A DNA stretch of 64,000 nucleotides. Origin: Mesorhizobium prunaredense (GTDB taxonomy: Bacteria; Pseudomonadota; Alphaproteobacteria; Rhizobiales; Rhizobiaceae). Location: the NCBI RefSeq assembly GCF_900156895.1, contig NZ_FTPD01000006.1, forward strand, positions 317,115 to 381,114, written 5' to 3'. This document shows positions 34,592 to 43,648 of this stretch, in pieces (the stretch's first letter is position 1; the number at the start of each line of letters is the position of its first letter). Below the pieces are notes generated by a model. It saw only the letters and a program-made list of their open reading frames with translations. It was not told the origin of the DNA and did no database searches. Position numbers and translations under genes: made by a program.

Positions 34592-35249
34592 CAACCGGTT
34601 TCCTTCCCTCGACCACAGCCTCCGCAAACGGCTGGGCGGCAATCAGGCCGAGCACTTTTTCATAGTCGGCGGCGGTCGCCGCCGGGATGCCAAGGCGGAA
34701 GACGCCCTCGGCGGTCGGGCCGCTGGCAATCTTCAGCTGGTGCTCGCCAAGAAAAGCGACAATGTCGGCCATCTTTGCATCCGGCTTGAACTTGACCAGC
34801 GCGAACGGCATTTTCGCAAGATCGGCTTGCTGGCCGGCAATTTCGAAATCGCTGTCCATGCCGCCGGGCTGGTCAAACGACTGCACCACAACAAGCGCCA
34901 GCAGAGCCGCGGCCGCAGCCCAGGCGACGCCGGCGGACACCGCCGTGAAGCGGCCCCACGCTAGCGCCAGCCAGGACGACGCCGCCGGCGCGCGCGCTGG
35001 ACCGGCCTCGGCGTCGAGCGCCCGGGCGAAGCGGCTGAGCGCATCGGCCGGCGGACGGATCGCCTCATTGGATGCAGCGGTGCTGGAGAATTCGGCTTCG
35101 GCCTCGCCGAGTGCGGCAAGCGCTGCCGGGTCGGTCGCCAGCCATTCCTCGACGGCTTCGAGCTCTGCACCTTCCAGCGAGCCATTCAGGTAGAACGGTA
35201 GCAGCGTTTCCATTTCATCGCGGCGCGACATCTTTTCAGCGGCGCTCAT
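34581..35249 (-). CDS. Anti-sigma factor with extracytoplasmic prodomain-like domain
   Basis: A 222-residue membrane protein directly after an ECF sigma gene (ATGA overlap; a GTG two codons upstream is possible). Residues 1-60 form a small helical anti-sigma domain (LLPFYLNGSLEGAELEAVEE) without the usual zinc-ligand His/Cys set. A single membrane helix lies at about 103-122. The outer domain, about 148-216, has an alpha/beta pattern (FALVKFKPDAKMADIVAFLG then GVFRLGIP) that resembles residues 148-222 of the protease encoded next. The topology fits a sensor that holds the sigma factor at the membrane. Confidence 0.75.
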   Translation of the reverse strand: MSAAEKMSRRDEMETLLPFYLNGSLEGAELEAVEEWLATDPAALAALGEAEAEFSSTAASNEAIRPPADALSRFARALDAEAGPARAPAASSWLALAWGRFTAVSAGVAWAAAAALLALVVVQSFDQPGGMDSDFEIAGQQADLAKMPFALVKFKPDAKMADIVAFLGEHQLKIASGPTAEGVFRLGIPAATAADYEKVLGLIAAQPFAEAVVEGRKPVDGG

Positions 35250-35872
35250 GGCCACCCCCTGTCGTAACCGGCGGCCTTGAGGGCCTCGCCAAGTTTCTTG
35301 CGGGCGTAGAACATTCTGGTCTTGACGGTGGCGACCGGGATGCCGAGCACCTCGCCGATCTCGCTCACCGACTGTCCGTGGTAGTAGGCAAGGTCGATCA
35401 CCGTTCGGTGTTCTTCCGGCAAGGCATCGATGAAGCGGCGCAACGCCGCGCCCTTGTCTTCCTTCATGGTGACGACTTCCGGAGAGTCGGCGCCGTCGGC
35501 GACCTGGGCCGCGTCATCGTCGTCGATCCAGTCTTCCTTTTTCTTGCGCAGCGACGACAGCGCCTTGAAGCGGGCGATGCCGAGCAGCCACGTCGAGACT
35601 TCCGAGCGCCCCTCGAAGCCGGGCGCCTGGCGCCAGAGTTCGAGAAACACCTCGTTGGCGATATCGTCGGCCATCATTTCCGATCCCGTCTGGCGCACCA
35701 CGAAGCGGTAGACCCGCGCGTGGTGGCGCATGAACAGGAGCCGCACGGCGGCACGGTCGCCTTTGGCGACCCGGCCGACAAGCGCGCGATCGGTTTCCGT
35801 GGCTGCCGTCATGGCCGGTCGAGCCGCCTGGCTCCTGTCTGCTCTGTCGCTGATCGGCTCAAAAAGGTTCAC
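35246..35872 (-). CDS. ECF-type RNA polymerase sigma factor
   Basis: A 208-residue sigma-70 family group IV factor. Region 2 includes LFMRHHARVYRFVVRQTGSE and DIANEVFLELWRQ; region 4 reads LPEEHRTVIDLAYYHGQSVS EIGEVLGIPVATVKTRMFYARKK, the helix-turn-helix for the -35 element. It should direct transcription of its own operon and perhaps others. The GTG at 35872 is preceded by a GGAAAG; a start at the ATG 35812 (MTAATETDRALV) is also possible. It is co-transcribed with the anti-sigma and protease genes. Confidence 0.88.
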   Translation of the reverse strand: MNLFEPISDRADRSQAARPAMTAATETDRALVGRVAKGDRAAVRLLFMRHHARVYRFVVRQTGSEMMADDIANEVFLELWRQAPGFEGRSEVSTWLLGIARFKALSSLRKKKEDWIDDDDAAQVADGADSPEVVTMKEDKGAALRRFIDALPEEHRTVIDLAYYHGQSVSEIGEVLGIPVATVKTRMFYARKKLGEALKAAGYDRGWP

Positions 35873-35935
35873 CGCTTTCCGCCCGGAATTCTCTGAAAGC
35901 TAGCCGAAGAGCGGCAGTGTTGCCAGAGGTGGCTT

Positions 35936-35969
35936 CTTCCCTTCTCCCACAACAAGGGGAGAAGGGAAG
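35936..35969. repeat. Perfect hairpin, G/A-rich palindromic repeat
   Basis: The 13-base arms CTTCCCTTCTCCC and GGGAGAAGGGAAG are perfect reverse complements around a short loop. It lies between the sigma-factor promoter and the end of the ABC ATPase gene. The core CCTTCTCCC...GGGAGAAGG recurs at both ends of the element at 63.1-63.3 kb. Confidence 0.65.
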
Positions 35970-36020
35970 GGCGCGCGCGTGCTGGCGTCGTCATACCGGG
36001 TGTGGCGGATCGTCGGATGT

Positions 36021-37673
36021 CTAATTGCCCGCGCTGGCCATGCGCCGTCCCTTGATCGCCTTTTCCAGCCAGCCGATCTCCATTTCGGGGACTGAGGACA
36101 AGAGAAGGTCGGTATAGGCGTCGAACGGCGGTGCCAGCACCTGGCTCTTGGCGCCGTAGCGCACCACCTCGCCGCGATACATCACCGCGATCGAATCGGC
36201 GATCGACTTTACCGTCGCGAGGTCGTGGGTGATGAACAAATAGGCGACGTTTTCCTCCTTCTGCAGCTCGAGCAGCAGCTTCAGGATGCCGTTGGCGACC
36301 AGCGGGTCGAGCGCCGAGGTCACTTCGTCGCAGATGATCAGCTTCGGCTTGGCGGCGAGCGAGCGGGCGATGCAGACGCGCTGCTTCTGGCCACCGGAGA
36401 GCTCGGCCGGGTAGCGGTCGACAAAGCCCTTGCCCATTTCGATCTTGTCGAGCAGCTCGGCGACGCGCTTGTCGCGCTCGCGGCCGCGCAGACCAAAATA
36501 GAATTCGAGCGGCCGGCCGATGATGGTGCCGACGGTCTGGCGCGGGTTCATCGCCACGTCGGCCATCTGGTAGATCATCTGCAACTGGCGCAGATCCTCC
36601 TTGGGCCGGTCGGCAAGCCGGTTGGCGAGCGGCCTCCCGTCGAAGGTGACGGTGCCTTGTTCGGGCGGCAACAGGCCGGTGATGGCGCGCGCCAGCGTCG
36701 ACTTGCCCGAACCGGACTCGCCGACCACCGCCAGCGTCTGGCCCGGATAGATGTCGACCGAGACGTTCTTCAGCACCTTGATATGGCTGCGGCCATAGGC
36801 GGCGGTGATGTTCTTGACCGACAGGAACGGGTTCGTGCCGGGCTTTTGCTCCTGGTGCTCTATCTCGTGCACTGACACCAGCGCATTGGTGTATTCCTGG
36901 CGCGGCTCCTTGATGATCTGGCGGGTGCCGCCCCATTCGACGAGCCGCCCATGGCGCAGCACCATGATCTCGTCCGAGACCTGGGCGACGACGGCAAGGT
37001 CGTGAGTGATGTACAGCGCCGCGACGTGCGTGTCGCGGATGGCGTCCTTGATCGCCGCCAGCACGTCGATCTGCGTCGTCACGTCGAGCGCCGTGGTCGG
37101 CTCGTCGAAGACGATCAGGTCTGGCTCGGAACACAGCGCCATCGCCGTCATCACACGCTGCAGCTGGCCGCCGGACACCTGGTGTGGAAAGCGCTCGCCG
37201 ATGCTTTCGGGGTTCGGCAGGCTGAGCTTCTTGAACAGCGCGATGGCGCGCTTTTCGGCCGCGGCCCGTGTCGCCGTGCCATGCAGCAGCGTCGCCTCGA
37301 CCACCTGGTCCATCAGCCTGTGCGCCGGGTTGAAGGCGGCGGCCGCCGATTGCGCGACATAGCAGACCTCGCGGCCGCGCAGCTTGCGAAAGCCCTCCTT
37401 GCCGCCCTTGAGGATGTCGCGGCCGTTGAGGATGACTTCGCCGCCGGTGATCCGCACGCCGCCGCGGCCATAGCCCATCGATGCCAGGCCGATGGTCGAC
37501 TTGCCGGCGCCGGACTCGCCGATCAGGCCGAGCACCTTGCCCTTCTCGAGTGTCAGCGAGACGTCGTGGACCAGCACGATGTTCTTCGGCGCTTCGCCCG
37601 GCGGGAACACGGTGGCCTCGATGCGCAGATTGCGGATATCGAGCAGCACGGACTTTGCTCGCTGGTCAGCCAT
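36021..37673 (-). CDS. Oligopeptide-type ABC transporter ATPase, DppD-DppF fusion
   Basis: A 550-residue protein with two ATPase modules in one chain. The first has Walker A GESGAGKSTIGL near residue 54 and VSGGQLQRVMTAMALCSEP; the second has GESGSGKSTLAR near 327 and LSGGQKQRVCIARSL near 440. The fused layout is typical of Dpp/Opp/glutathione-type systems in rhizobia. It energises uptake of peptides or related compounds at the inner membrane. The permease stop and this start overlap as TAATG. Confidence 0.93.
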   Translation of the reverse strand: MADQRAKSVLLDIRNLRIEATVFPPGEAPKNIVLVHDVSLTLEKGKVLGLIGESGAGKSTIGLASMGYGRGGVRITGGEVILNGRDILKGGKEGFRKLRGREVCYVAQSAAAAFNPAHRLMDQVVEATLLHGTATRAAAEKRAIALFKKLSLPNPESIGERFPHQVSGGQLQRVMTAMALCSEPDLIVFDEPTTALDVTTQIDVLAAIKDAIRDTHVAALYITHDLAVVAQVSDEIMVLRHGRLVEWGGTRQIIKEPRQEYTNALVSVHEIEHQEQKPGTNPFLSVKNITAAYGRSHIKVLKNVSVDIYPGQTLAVVGESGSGKSTLARAITGLLPPEQGTVTFDGRPLANRLADRPKEDLRQLQMIYQMADVAMNPRQTVGTIIGRPLEFYFGLRGRERDKRVAELLDKIEMGKGFVDRYPAELSGGQKQRVCIARSLAAKPKLIICDEVTSALDPLVANGILKLLLELQKEENVAYLFITHDLATVKSIADSIAVMYRGEVVRYGAKSQVLAPPFDAYTDLLLSSVPEMEIGWLEKAIKGRRMASAGN

Positions 37674-38497
37674 TAGCCGCGCCCTCCCTTCAGGCTCGTC
37701 GTGCGGTTGAGCACCCAGTCGGCGACAAGGTTGACGGAAATCGCCAGCATGGCGATCGCCGCCGCAGGGATGAGCGCCGCCGCGATGCCGAAGACGATGC
37801 CGTCCTTGTTTTCCTTGACCATGCCGCCCCAGTCGGCGCTAGGCGGCTGCACGCCGAGGCCGAGGAAGGACAGCGTCGACAGGAACAGCACCGCATAGAT
37901 GAAGCGCAAGCCGAGTTCCGAAACCAGCGGCGACAACGCATTGGGCAGGATCTCGCGGAAGATGATCCACACGCTGCCTTCGCCGCGCAGCTTGGCCGCC
38001 TCGACGAAATCCATGACGTTGATGTCGACGGCGACCGCCCGCGACAGGCGGTAGACGCGGGTCGAGTCGAGGATGCCCATGACCAGGATCAGCGTCACCA
38101 GATTGGTTGGCAGCACCGAGAGCACGACGAGGCCCATGATCAGCGTCGGGATTGACATCAGGAGATCGACGAGGCGCGACAGCAGCGTGTCGAACCAGCC
38201 GCCGAACACCGCCGCCGAGAAGCCGAGGATGGCGCCGAGCGAGAACGACAGCGCGGTGGCCAGCACAGCGATGAACAGCGTGACGCGGGCGCCGTAGATC
38301 ATGCGCGAAAGAAGGTCGCGGCCGAGATTGTCGGTGCCCAGCCAATGTGTCGCCGACATCGGCCCCCAGACATCGCCGACGATCTCGCCATTGCCATAGG
38401 GCGCGATCCACGGCGCGAAGATCGCCGCCAGCACGAACAGCGCCGTCAGCACCAGGCCGATCAGCGCCGGGACCGGGATGCGTTTTATGTCGAGCAT
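37673..38497 (-). CDS. ABC transporter permease, DppC-like
   Basis: A 274-residue inner-membrane permease with an N-terminal anchor and five further segments. The DppC signature SATHWLGTDNLGRDLLSRMIYG lies near residues 48-70, and the EAA loop VEAAKLRGEGSVWIIFREIL near 165-185. It forms the channel with the DppB-like permease next to it and is followed with one-base overlap by the ATPase gene. Confidence 0.92.
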   Translation of the reverse strand: MLDIKRIPVPALIGLVLTALFVLAAIFAPWIAPYGNGEIVGDVWGPMSATHWLGTDNLGRDLLSRMIYGARVTLFIAVLATALSFSLGAILGFSAAVFGGWFDTLLSRLVDLLMSIPTLIMGLVVLSVLPTNLVTLILVMGILDSTRVYRLSRAVAVDINVMDFVEAAKLRGEGSVWIIFREILPNALSPLVSELGLRFIYAVLFLSTLSFLGLGVQPPSADWGGMVKENKDGIVFGIAAALIPAAAIAMLAISVNLVADWVLNRTTSLKGGRG

Positions 38498-38507
38498 GCC
38501 CGCTCCT

Positions 38508-39467
38508 CTATTTCGGATGTCTGAGACGCGGATTGGCGACGATCGCCGCTATGTCCGCAATGATGTTCAGGCTGATGTAGACGGCGGCGAAGATCAGGCC
38601 GACCGCCTGCACCACCGGCACGTCGCGCTTGGTGACGTGGTCGACGAGATATTGCCCCATGCCGGGATAGACGAAGATCACTTCGACCACGACGACGCCG
38701 ACGATGAGATAAGCGAGGTTGAGCATGACGACGTTGATGATCGGCGCGATCGCATTGGGAAAGGCATGCCTGCGAATGACGGCGAATGCCGAGAGCCCCT
38801 TGAGCTCGGCGGTTTCCACATAAGCCGATTGCATGACATTGAGGATCGCCGCGCGCGTCATCCGCATCATATGGGCGAGCACCACCAGCGTCAGTGCTGC
38901 CGCCGGCAGCATGATCGCCTGCATGCGCTCGCCGAAAGGCATTTCGTCATAGACCGTCGAGATGCCGGGGAAGATCTGGTATTTCACGGCAAAGAAATAG
39001 ACCAGCACGTAGCCGATGAAGAACTCGGGAAACGACGTCGAGGCGAGCGCCAATCCGGAGATCAGTTTGTCGACCCAGCCATTGCGGTAACGCACCGCGA
39101 TCAGGCCGAGGATGATCGCAAGCGGCACGGCCACGACCGCAGCCCAGAAGGCGAGGAACAGCGTGTTCCATAGCCGTCCCTTGATCGACATCGCAATATC
39201 CTGCCCGCTCGACATGGCGGTGCCGAGATCGCCGGTCACGACGCCGCCGAGCCAGCGGAAATAGCGGATAAGGGCCGGATCGTTGAGGCCGAGCTGCTCG
39301 CGCAGATTGGCGAGCGACTCCGGTGTCGCCGACTGTCCGAGGATGGCTTGCGCGACGTCGCCGGGCAGGATTTGGGTGCCGGCGAAGATCAGGACCGATA
39401 CGGCCAACAGCAGCAGGATGCCCAGCGCAATGCGCTGGGCCACCAGTTTCACGATGGGTGAGGACAT
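38508..39467 (-). CDS. ABC transporter permease, DppB-like
   Basis: A 319-residue inner-membrane permease with about six segments. The conserved N-terminal LLLAVSVLIFAGTQILPGD and the EAA-type loop VETAELKGLSAFAVIRRHAF near 235-255 are typical. It lies between the binding-protein gene and the DppC-like gene with gaps of about 16 and 10 bases, so all four genes form one operon. Confidence 0.92.
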   Translation of the reverse strand: MSSPIVKLVAQRIALGILLLLAVSVLIFAGTQILPGDVAQAILGQSATPESLANLREQLGLNDPALIRYFRWLGGVVTGDLGTAMSSGQDIAMSIKGRLWNTLFLAFWAAVVAVPLAIILGLIAVRYRNGWVDKLISGLALASTSFPEFFIGYVLVYFFAVKYQIFPGISTVYDEMPFGERMQAIMLPAAALTLVVLAHMMRMTRAAILNVMQSAYVETAELKGLSAFAVIRRHAFPNAIAPIINVVMLNLAYLIVGVVVVEVIFVYPGMGQYLVDHVTKRDVPVVQAVGLIFAAVYISLNIIADIAAIVANPRLRHPK

Positions 39468-39483
39468 ATCCGCAAGGCCGGGC

Positions 39484-41070
39484 TCAGGCTTCGAGCCAGC
39501 ACTTTGCCAGAGCGTATCCGTTCATCAGCTCCTGATGCGGATCGTCCACCCAGCCGGCGACCTTGGCGCCCGTCGCGTCGATGAACTGGTTGAACATCGG
39601 CAGGATTAGGCCGCCCTCGTCGCGCACCATGACGGCCATGTCGTGGTACATCTGCTTGCGCTTGGCCTCGTCGAGCTCGGCGCGCGCCGCCAGCACCATC
39701 TTGTCGAAATCCGGACGCAGGAAACGCGTATCGTTCCAGTCCGCGGTCGACAGATAGGCGGTTGAGTACATCTGGTCCTGCGTCGAGCGCCCGCCCCAGT
39801 AGGAGGCGGAGAAGGGCTGCTTGTTCCAGACTTCGTGCCAGTAGCCGTCGCCGGGCTCGCGCTTGAGCTCGAGCTTGATGCCGGCCTTGGCGGCGCTCTG
39901 CTGGAAGAGCTGCGCGGCATCGACGGCGCCGGGGAAGGCGACATCCGAGGTCCTGAGCAGCACGGTGCCGTCGTGCCCGGACTTCTTGTAGTGGAACTTG
40001 GCTTTGTCGGGGTCGTACTTGCGCTGCTCGATCTCAGTAAACAGTGGATAGGACGCGTTGATCGGGAAATCGTTGCCGAGCGAGCCGTAGCCACGCAGGA
40101 TCTTGTCCAGCATCTCCTCGCGGTCGATCGCCAGCTTCAGCGCCATGCGCAGATCGTTGTTGTCGAATGGCGCCGTGTTGCAATGCATGATGAACACGTA
40201 GTGGCCGGGGCCGGCATGGTTGCGGATGGTGACACCGGGCAGACGCTTGATCAGGTCGACGATCTTCGGCTCGACGCGGTTGATCATGTTGACCTGGCCG
40301 CCCTGTAGAGCCGAGGTGCGCGCCGTGGCATCGTTGATGACGATGACCTCGATCTGGTCGGCATGGCCCATCTTGTCGCCCTGCCAGTAATTGGCGAAAC
40401 GCTCGGCACCATGGCGAACACCAGGCTCGTTGGTCACGATCTTGTACGGGCCGGCGCCGATGCCGGCGTCGGGCTTGTCCTTGCCGCCGTTGGGCTGGAC
40501 GATCAGGTGGTAGTCGCTGAGCAGGTAGGGCAGGTCGGCGTTCGCCTCCTTCAAGGTCAGCACGACTTCCTTGCCGCTGGCCTTAATGGTATCGATGCCC
40601 TTCATGTAGCCGAGCGCGCCGGACTTCGACTTCTCGTCGGAATGACGCTCGAGCGTGGCGGCCACGTCCTCGGCAGTCACCGTCTTGCCATTGTGGAATT
40701 CGACGCCGTCGCGGATCTTCAGCGTCCACACCTTGCCGTCGTCCGACGAACCAATTTCCTCGGCGATGCGGTTTTCGAGCTTGCCGTCGGGGGACAGCTC
40801 GACGATCATTTCGCCCCAGCATTTGCCGAAGGCGAACGGAACCTGCGTCATCATCAGCGCCGGATCGAGGCTGTTGGTGGACTCGCCGCCGACCAGGCCG
40901 GCCTTCAGCGTGCCGCCCTTGACCGGACCTGCTGCACGCGCCGCACTTGAAAGCAGCGAGTTGGCGAAGGTCGAGGTGACGCCGAGCGCTGCCGCCCGGC
41001 CAAGAAAATCACGACGGCTCAGTTTGCCAGATGCGACGCGCCGGCTAAGAAATTCCAGTTCGTTCGACAT
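39484..41070 (-). CDS. ABC transporter substrate-binding protein, DppA/SBP_bac_5-like
   Basis: A 528-residue periplasmic binding protein of family 5. The N-terminus carries a twin-arginine signal (LSRRDFLGRAAALGVTS near residues 17-34) and a cleavage region around SAARA, so export is probably by Tat. The body shows the typical DGKVWTLKIRDGVEFHNGKT near 115. Substrates of the family include peptides, glutathione and opines; the specificity is not evident. It is first in the operon, with a hydrolase gene of the CocE type upstream on the same strand. Confidence 0.9.
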   Translation of the reverse strand: MSNELEFLSRRVASGKLSRRDFLGRAAALGVTSTFANSLLSSAARAAGPVKGGTLKAGLVGGESTNSLDPALMMTQVPFAFGKCWGEMIVELSPDGKLENRIAEEIGSSDDGKVWTLKIRDGVEFHNGKTVTAEDVAATLERHSDEKSKSGALGYMKGIDTIKASGKEVVLTLKEANADLPYLLSDYHLIVQPNGGKDKPDAGIGAGPYKIVTNEPGVRHGAERFANYWQGDKMGHADQIEVIVINDATARTSALQGGQVNMINRVEPKIVDLIKRLPGVTIRNHAGPGHYVFIMHCNTAPFDNNDLRMALKLAIDREEMLDKILRGYGSLGNDFPINASYPLFTEIEQRKYDPDKAKFHYKKSGHDGTVLLRTSDVAFPGAVDAAQLFQQSAAKAGIKLELKREPGDGYWHEVWNKQPFSASYWGGRSTQDQMYSTAYLSTADWNDTRFLRPDFDKMVLAARAELDEAKRKQMYHDMAVMVRDEGGLILPMFNQFIDATGAKVAGWVDDPHQELMNGYALAKCWLEA

Positions 41071-41226
41071 GTTGAGTTCCTCACTCTGTTGGTTCGACCT
41101 TGTGGTCGTTTTTTATGGTTTCCTGTGAGGAGAATAATGACCGCAAGGGAACGCCGTAAGCAAGACCGAATGCGACATGCCGTGGCGTAAATCGTACGTC
41201 GTAATTGGACCAATCCGCATAAGCGC

Positions 41227-43212
41227 TCAAAGCAGATTGCGCGGAATGCTCTCCTCGAAATTACGCTCGAAAACCAGTTTCTCGCCCTCAAAGGCTTCGA
41301 TTCTGGCGTTAACCCGGAAGCTATGCGCGTCGCACCGCATTTCGGCGGACGATTCGGTGCGCACCGACCATCCATTTCGCGACAGCGTCTGGGTCCAATG
41401 CGTCTTGCCCGACGCCGACAACGGATCGTCGGGGTGGATCGTCCATGTCTCTCGCGCGATGCTGTCATTGGCGAGGCCATGCTCCAGATCGCGCACCTCG
41501 CCGAAATCGTCGACAATGGAAAGCGTGATCATTCCGGACTTTTCATCGCAATTGACATGACGCTCGGAATTGGCAGCGCGGAGTGTCTCCGTCGCCCAGG
41601 GCGCGGCTGCCTCCGGCGTGGGGAACGCGACTTCGTCGCCTTTCGCCAGCGGCCGCAGCGGCAGCTTCAGCATTGCCGCCGACAGGTCGAGCCGGACCGG
41701 TTCCGGCGATGGCCAGATCATCGGCCAGTAGGCGTTCGAAACGGCAATACGCAGGCGGTGCCCTGATGGAACGCGATAGGCACATTGGTCGAGCACCATC
41801 CGGGCGCCGACAGTTTCGCCCGGCACCAGCGCCTCGGGGAATTCGTGCGAATTGCGGTGCGTCAGGTTGAGTACGCCGTAGGAGATCAGCTCGGACGCTC
41901 CGTCGGGATGCACGTCGCACAGCCGGATCGCGATGTTCGCCTGGCGCCGGTCCGACGAGACCCGAACCAACACCTCCGGCGCGCCAACAATGTCGATCGC
42001 CTCGGTCAGCACCGGCTGGTCGAAACACACCGACAGCGCATCGTCGGGGCGCTGATCGCCGGGCAGTTCCGGGCCGAAGGTGAAGGGAAAATATTCGCCA
42101 CCGGCAAGGCCGCAGCTTTGCGGCGAAGCGACGATGGCCGGCTTGCTGCCTTCTGCGATCAGTTCGACTTCCTGTGTCTCGATATCAGGCGATGGCCACA
42201 CCGGTTCGGCGACCCAGCGGCCCGGCCGTTCGGGATGCCAGCGCGCGGGGCGGACGCTGTCCATGACATAGGCGCGATAGGCCGGGTCGGCCTCGACGCC
42301 GGTGTCGGTGCCCTTCAGCCAGCGGTCCCACCAGCGCAACGCCTCCTGCAGGAAGCCGATGCGCGGTTCAGGCGCCGCATAATGCGGGTATTTATGGATC
42401 CACGCGCCGACGATGCCTTTGACCGGCGCTTCGATATTGGCGACGAGATGGGAAATGGTGTTGCGATAGCCGTCATGCCAGCCGCCGATCGACAGCACCG
42501 CGGCCTGGATGGCGGAATAGTCCTCGCAGATCGAGCCGCGCTTCCAATAGGCGTCGCGGTGCTGATGCTTGAGCCACAGCGGCGCCAGGAAGGGCTGGTT
42601 CTCCAGCCGGGTCAGCCACAGGTCGCGCCATCGGTTGTCGCCGGCCAGCAGCGGATCCGGCGGCCGCGACGAGTACGACAGCATGGTCGAGGCCCAGCCG
42701 AAATTCTCGATCAGCAGGCAGCCGCCCTTGTAGTGGATGTCGTCGGCATAGCGGTCGACGGTCGAGCACAGGCTGATGACGGCCTTCAGCGCCGGCGGCC
42801 GCTTGGCTGCCGTCTGCAGGCAGTTGAAGCCGCCCCAGGAGATGCCCATCATGCCGACACTGCCGTTGCACCAGGGCTGGGCCGCCGCCCAGGCGATCAC
42901 GTCGCAGGCGTCTTGCAATTCCTGCTCGGAATATTCGTCGTCCATCAGCCCTTCGGAATCGCCATTGCCGCGCATGTCGACGCGGATCGAGGCGTAGCCG
43001 TGGCCGGCGAAATAGGGATGCGTCAGCTGGTCGCGAAAGATGGTGCCGTCGCGCTTGCGGTAGGGCAGGTGCTCAAGGATCGCCGGCACCGGACCGTCGG
43101 CTGCATCGGCTGGCATCCATACCCGCGCCGACAGCCGGCAGCCATCCGGCATGACGATCCCCATGTCCGGAAATTCGACGACCTTGCGGGGAAATTCAGT
43201 GATGGTCTTCAT
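41227..43212 (-). CDS. CocE/NonD-family serine hydrolase
   Basis: A 661-residue alpha/beta hydrolase: N-terminal MPDGCRLSARVWMPAD, the catalytic domain with YRKRDGT, DMRGNGDSEG and the nucleophile elbow MMGISWGGFNCLQ near residue 145, and a C-terminal jelly-roll (X-Pro dipeptidyl-peptidase C-terminal type) from about 360. There is no signal peptide. Family members are acyl-peptide or ester hydrolases. The gap to the ABC operon is about 155 bases with no obvious terminator, so the hydrolase may process the imported substrate; this is inference. Confidence 0.87.
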   Translation of the reverse strand: MKTITEFPRKVVEFPDMGIVMPDGCRLSARVWMPADAADGPVPAILEHLPYRKRDGTIFRDQLTHPYFAGHGYASIRVDMRGNGDSEGLMDDEYSEQELQDACDVIAWAAAQPWCNGSVGMMGISWGGFNCLQTAAKRPPALKAVISLCSTVDRYADDIHYKGGCLLIENFGWASTMLSYSSRPPDPLLAGDNRWRDLWLTRLENQPFLAPLWLKHQHRDAYWKRGSICEDYSAIQAAVLSIGGWHDGYRNTISHLVANIEAPVKGIVGAWIHKYPHYAAPEPRIGFLQEALRWWDRWLKGTDTGVEADPAYRAYVMDSVRPARWHPERPGRWVAEPVWPSPDIETQEVELIAEGSKPAIVASPQSCGLAGGEYFPFTFGPELPGDQRPDDALSVCFDQPVLTEAIDIVGAPEVLVRVSSDRRQANIAIRLCDVHPDGASELISYGVLNLTHRNSHEFPEALVPGETVGARMVLDQCAYRVPSGHRLRIAVSNAYWPMIWPSPEPVRLDLSAAMLKLPLRPLAKGDEVAFPTPEAAAPWATETLRAANSERHVNCDEKSGMITLSIVDDFGEVRDLEHGLANDSIARETWTIHPDDPLSASGKTHWTQTLSRNGWSVRTESSAEMRCDAHSFRVNARIEAFEGEKLVFERNFEESIPRNLL

Positions 43213-43393
43213 GCATGCTCTCCAGGATCTCAGTGACGCATGAAGCGCTCACGGCATGAAGTCAAACCGGCGACGGTCTGTGTCGCCGCGACGACGATTT
43301 GGCGGGATGTCAATCGACTCCATCTTGCGCTGTTCCGTTATTTTATGTATTACGTTTATTCGCTTGGACCCGACGCACTGAGGATGGTCTCGT

Positions 43394-43648
43394 CTGAAAA
43401 TCGTTTGGGATGAGCCGAAGCGTGTCACGAATCTCGAAAATCGGGGTCTTGACTTTGCCAGACTCGATATTGAGTTCTTTGCGACCGCGACCGTCCTCCC
43501 AGCTAAAGCCGGCCGGCTCAAAGCGATTGGCAGATACGAGGAGACTATTCTCGCCGTGATTTTCAAGCCGCTCGGTTCCGAAGCGATTTCGGTAATCTCG
43601 ATGCGTCGTGCCAGCAGAAAGGAAAGGTCAGGATATGAGCAATCCTAA
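43394..43648 (+). CDS. brnT: BrnT-family toxin (apparent CTG start)
   Basis: An 84-residue reading frame beginning LKIVWDEPKRVTNLENRGLD and containing AIGRYEETILAVIF and ISVISMRRASRKERSGYEQ, the full BrnT layout. BrnT proteins start MKIxxD, so homology begins exactly at the CTG at 43394. The frame is closed by a TGA five codons upstream, and no ATG, GTG or TTG lies in frame before the first conserved residues. The stop at 43646-43648 overlaps brnA by 14 bases. BrnT is a ribonuclease-type toxin that BrnA neutralises. An AT-rich stretch (TTATTTTATGTATTACG) at about 43340 is a likely autoregulated promoter. Confidence 0.8.
   Translation: MKIVWDEPKRVTNLENRGLDFARLDIEFFATATVLPAKAGRLKAIGRYEETILAVIFKPLGSEAISVISMRRASRKERSGYEQS

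Noticed and set aside
43249..43566. Minus-strand open frame of 105 codons
   Set aside because: It is antisense to brnT and its upstream region, with no family pattern; the brnT reading explains the region better.
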